Shown in pieces: positions 9,301 through 11,124 of a stretch of DNA of 11,124 bases. Position 1 is the stretch's first letter, and every line of letters begins with the position of its first letter. A model generated the notes under the pieces. It was not told the origin of the DNA, ran no database searches, and worked only from the letters and a program-made list of their open reading frames with translations. A program made the position numbers and the translations under genes. Location: NCBI RefSeq assembly GCF_001949145.1, contig NW_019091392.1, forward strand, positions 1,373,348 through 1,384,471. The letters run 5' to 3'. This DNA comes from Acanthaster planci. Taxonomy: Eukaryota; Echinodermata; Asteroidea; Valvatida; Acanthasteridae.

Positions 9301-9981
9301 AATCCAGAAAGGTTCTGATGTAACTGTTTACAGGATTTTCTTTCAGTTACATATTTTTGCTACGTATATGTATTTTGTTATTTCCATTTTCAGTCAGAAT
9401 CAAGGTGAAGTAATTGATCTTGTGATTTCCATCTTATGCTTTACATATTTGTCAATAATTTTCAATTCCTCTGTACATAAAGGTACTGACAAATGACTAA
9501 TTCTGTGTACTTTCTATTTGAATATTTATGTGGTTGGTTGTATGTAATAATGAATTTTCTTGGAATTTTGAAGCTTTTGATTAGGATCATTTTCGGAGGT
9601 TTCCAAGAAGTTGTTGGGAACAAACACAAACCTGTAAAACTCAAGCTATGCTAATTTTATTTTTTTTGGGGGGGGGGAGTTGATAAAGAGTTTGGCTCTC
9701 TATCATGAATATGTATGAGGTACCAGTATGGTAATCAGGACTTCCAAGTGACAGGAGGTATCAAACTGCTGCAAAAATTTCTAAGCCAAAATGCTGAACT
9801 CTCAAAAATTCAAATGCATACAGTTATAAAGGGAAGCGCTTGCTAGCATCAGTGTGCAGTAAACACAGAATGATTGCAAGAGTCTTATATCAAGTAAATA
9901 AATGCAAAATCTAGAAAGTAAAATGGAACATTCTTACCTCATGTGATTTGATGGAACCATGAGCCTTTGAAGCCTTACAAA
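6084..9981 (-). CDS. ITPK1: Inositol-tetrakisphosphate 1-kinase (ITPK1), last five coding exons, partial at 5' end
   Basis: Minus-strand join of 9981-9938, 8695-8530, 8403-8336, 7663-7495 and 6340-6084 (TGA at 6086-6084). All junctions are GT-AG and phases match, giving about 233 residues after a split first codon. The family is an ATP-grasp kinase that phosphorylates inositol tris- and tetrakisphosphates, such as Ins(1,3,4)P3 and Ins(3,4,5,6)P4, on the route to InsP6. Family landmarks appear in order: CK and AHG with SHE, MAIVFN, PPCVAQTFINHNA, the VVKRPSIKNF strand, IFFHSHDVSKP, SLFGFD, and the Mg2+-binding VIDINAFPGY motif with its Asp and Asn. The fit to the human protein is strong by recall; no alignment was run. 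The N-terminal substrate-binding part (roughly the first 155 residues in vertebrates) is not in the window. After the catalytic core comes a basic tail containing RKGRSRKR. No frameshift or missing key residue was found in the visible part. Confidence 0.96.
6341..7494 (-). other. ITPK1: ITPK1 intron, phase 1 (1154 bp)
   Basis: Bounded by donor GTAAAA (7494-7489) and acceptor CACCCAG. I see no nested gene. There is a GC-richer patch at about 7205-7295 and a short palindromic word, GGTCTCTCAGAGACC, at about 6678-6692. The open frames inside are short and resemble nothing known. Confidence 0.85.
7495..7663 (-). CDS. ITPK1: ITPK1 exon with the Mg2+-binding DINAFPG motif
   Basis: 169 bases, entering in phase 0 after the acceptor ACCACCAG and leaving in phase 1 at GTAAAA. 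It encodes LDKIDQIREPV, then an alpha-helical stretch, then SLFGFDVIVEN and VIDINAFP plus the first base of Gly. The Asp in FGFD and the Asp and Asn in DIN are the metal-coordinating residues of this kinase family (established knowledge); all three are present. Confidence 0.97.
7664..8335 (-). other. ITPK1: ITPK1 intron, phase 0 (672 bp)
   Basis: Donor GTAGGA (8335-8330) and acceptor ACCACCAG. No feature of note was seen. Open frames on both strands around 7533-8011 run into or overlap the exon on the opposite strand and are not supported as genes. Confidence 0.88.
8336..8403 (-). CDS. ITPK1: ITPK1 short exon (IFFHSHDVSKP)
   Basis: 68 bases. The acceptor is TTGACAG; the first two bases (AT) complete an Asp codon begun in the previous exon. 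It reads DQKTIFFHSHDVSKPHSSS and ends FLNE directly before donor GTAGGA. IFF-SH-VSKP is a conserved ITPK1 segment. The phase agrees on both sides (166 + 68 = 234 bases, a multiple of three). Confidence 0.96.
8404..8529 (-). other. ITPK1: ITPK1 intron, phase 1 (126 bp)
   Basis: Short intron with donor GTGAGC (8529-8524) and acceptor TTTTGACAG. It is the smallest intron of the visible gene and nothing else was seen in it. Confidence 0.93.
8530..8695 (-). CDS. ITPK1: ITPK1 exon (MAIVFN ... RPSIKNF)
   Basis: 166 bases, entering in phase 0 after acceptor CTCTTTAAG and leaving in phase 1 at GTGAGC. It begins MAIVFNDEGLKDIEPP and includes VAQTFINHNA, FKTFIIND and VVKRPSIKNF. This is the part of the ATP-grasp fold that lines the nucleotide and inositol phosphate sites. 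The ATG at its first codon is internal to the protein and is not a start, because the exon at 9981-9938 splices onto it in frame with conserved residues. Confidence 0.97.
8696..9937 (-). other. ITPK1: ITPK1 intron, phase 0 (1242 bp)
   Basis: Donor GTAAGA (9937-9932) and acceptor CTCTTTAAG preceded by a T-rich tract. It is AT-rich with short T and A runs, plus a T/G homopolymer at 9651-9677. No exon-like or gene-like sequence was recognised. Confidence 0.86.
9651..9677. repeat. Homopolymer junction: T-rich run followed by ten G
   Basis: A T-rich run (interrupted by an A near 9660) leads into ten consecutive G at 9668-9677, inside an ITPK1 intron. Runs like this vary in length and are prone to sequencing and assembly error. 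Confidence 0.85.
9938..9981 (-). CDS. ITPK1: ITPK1 44-nt exon (CK..., AHG, SHE)
   Basis: 44 bases between acceptor TTTGCAG and donor GTAAGA. Its first two bases (TT) complete a codon begun in an exon outside the window; then it reads CKASKAHGSIKSHE. This matches the conserved ITPK1 segment with the nucleotide-binding lysine after Cys, the AHG motif and SHE just before MAIVFN. It is too short to show up as an open frame by length, so it was placed by motif, splice sites and phase. Confidence 0.92.
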
Positions 9982-10080
9982 CTGCAAACGACCAAAAAAA
10001 AAATTAAAAAAGCCCCAAAAGGCTTAATACGAACAGATCACAACTGTTCCTACAATTTTCTTTGCACCCCAAGAACTTAA

Positions 10081-10310
10081 GGGTAATTCCAGAAATGAAG
10101 GGTCCCTTTTAAATCTGACCTATGATTTTGTAAGTTCAGAACACATTTTGTAATTTCAAAGAGTGATGAATTAATGCAAATTACCTGCCAAACAAATAGT
10201 AATAGTTCAAAATCAATTCTGGTGATATTTCCATGTCAAATAATAAACGTTAGCTGTAACAGGGACAGAAAAATGTCACACTTTTGTACCCCTAATTTCT
10301 GGAATTACCC
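10081..10310. mobile_element. MITE-like element with 23-bp terminal inverted repeats
   Basis: The left end at 10081 reads GGGTAATTCCAGAAAT followed by GAAGGGT. The right end, read in reverse complement from 10310, gives the same first 16 bases followed by TAGGGGT, so 21 of 23 bases match. The 230-bp interior is AT-rich with no coding capacity, as in non-autonomous DNA transposons. The flanks (CTTAA on the left, ACAAATAA on the right) show no clear target-site duplication, so the superfamily cannot be assigned and the insertion may be old. Confidence 0.6.
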
Positions 10311-10665
10311 ACAAATAAGTTCAAGTTACTGAATCAATCTACATACATGTATAACTACCAGTTATTAAGCTCTGTCAAATTTAACTTTTTAATGGGACTG
10401 TGGTTTTTCTGGTCTACAATACAACCATGACTCAGAGGAAACCAAAGACATACATGTACTGTACTTCTTGACTTGACATCAAGTTCAGTCAGAGAATACC
10501 CTCTGACAAGCTGAAAATGTTTGCCCTGTTTACCATTCTCACGTAATGGTCTGCTTTACTGTGATCGTGATTTCAAACTCATAACATCTGATCATGTTTA
10601 ATGGTACATAAATGTACAAACATCCCTCCATTTTCCCATTTCTAATGTCATAGCGAGGTAAATTA

Positions 10666-10707
10666 CACTCCACCACACCTCAACCTCCACTCCACCCTCC
10701 ATCCCCC
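10666..10707. repeat. G-free, C-rich imperfect CCACTCC-type repeat
   Basis: About 42 bases with no G, built from loosely repeated CACTCCACC and CCTCCA words and ending in CCCCC at 10703-10707. The minus strand, which is the ITPK1 sense strand, is correspondingly G-rich. It is a simple low-complexity tract in the intron. Confidence 0.6.
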
Positions 10708-11124
10708 AAAAATCACTTTCTGGCAATCTCAACAGCAAAACTTAATAGGATTTCACCCATTTCTGTGGGACTTTAGTTCCATCATTAATCCGCACAACTC
10801 AACTGTATTCATTTTAAAATAAACAAACTGGGTTTGATGTGGGTGTGTTAGCCACTGAATATATATACACAAACCTGACACTGAACATGGGTAAGCATAT
10901 ATGGCCATGTACGGACATGATGGAATACAGGAGGTATATGCATCTAATGTGCATGGAGATTCTTAACCTTTGGACTGAGCCACAATCAATGCACACATAT
11001 AGTGCGCACTCGTAACAACCAATGATTGTGGCTTTCTTGTACAGGTTTTTATAGGCACCGTCACTGGACAAAATGCATGATGAAGTAAACCCCCATCTGT
11101 GCTGACACATTTGGTGTGTTACTG

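Larger units (their letters stand above)
9982..11124 (-). other. ITPK1: ITPK1 intron, phase 1, partial (at least 1143 bp)
   Basis: Upstream of the 44-nt exon. The N-terminal ITPK1 exons must lie further upstream on the minus strand; I searched this stretch for the expected FPF-like exon end with a phase-1 donor and found none. It contains the inverted-repeat element at 10081-10310 and a G-free pyrimidine-rich stretch at 10666-10707. The minus-strand open frame at 11110-10814 resembles nothing known and I treat it as chance. Confidence 0.75.

Noticed and set aside
10077-10314. piggyBac-type insertion at TTAA for the inverted-repeat element
   Set aside because: TTAA flanks the left end, but the right flank is ACAA, so the TTAA duplication is absent.
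10814-11110. 98-codon minus-strand frame as an upstream ITPK1 exon
   Set aside because: It shows none of the ITPK1 N-terminal motifs, lacks a suitable phase-1 donor, and is rich in Cys, Tyr and Ile as expected for a chance frame.

Overview
This is a window from an animal (metazoan) nuclear genome. Three things show this: GT-AG introns with matched phases, long AT-rich noncoding stretches, and compact GC-rich coding exons. There is no operon structure, ribosome binding sites or dense coding. The frequent TACATGTA-type words and one recognisable gene (ITPK1) fit an invertebrate such as an echinoderm, hemichordate, cephalochordate or mollusc, but I cannot name the species.

Layout. Positions 1-90 are the end of a 26-bp tandem repeat that runs off the left edge. 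Positions 420-1292 (+) hold an apparently single-exon gene for a 290-residue membrane protein. It has a hydrophobic N-terminus, one classical C2H2 zinc finger, a region with eight cysteines, one transmembrane segment and a tyrosine-containing tail; I do not recognise the family by name. Positions 1293-6083 are about 4.8 kb of AT-rich sequence with no convincing exon. This is best read as the two 3' UTRs plus the intergenic region between convergent genes. Positions 6084-9981 (-) hold the last five coding exons of inositol-tetrakisphosphate 1-kinase (ITPK1). They splice into one open frame from the ATP-grasp nucleotide-binding lysine region to the stop codon. The N-terminal exons lie beyond the right edge. 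The partial intron at 9982-11124 carries a 230-bp element with 23-bp inverted ends that looks like a MITE.

The two genes are tail to tail and nothing in the sequence ties their functions together. ITPK1 acts in cytosolic inositol phosphate metabolism; the other protein is predicted to sit in the secretory pathway. I found no defence system, CRISPR array, RNA gene or viral gene. The most interesting observation is a canonical C2H2 finger that topology signals place on the lumenal or extracellular side of a membrane.
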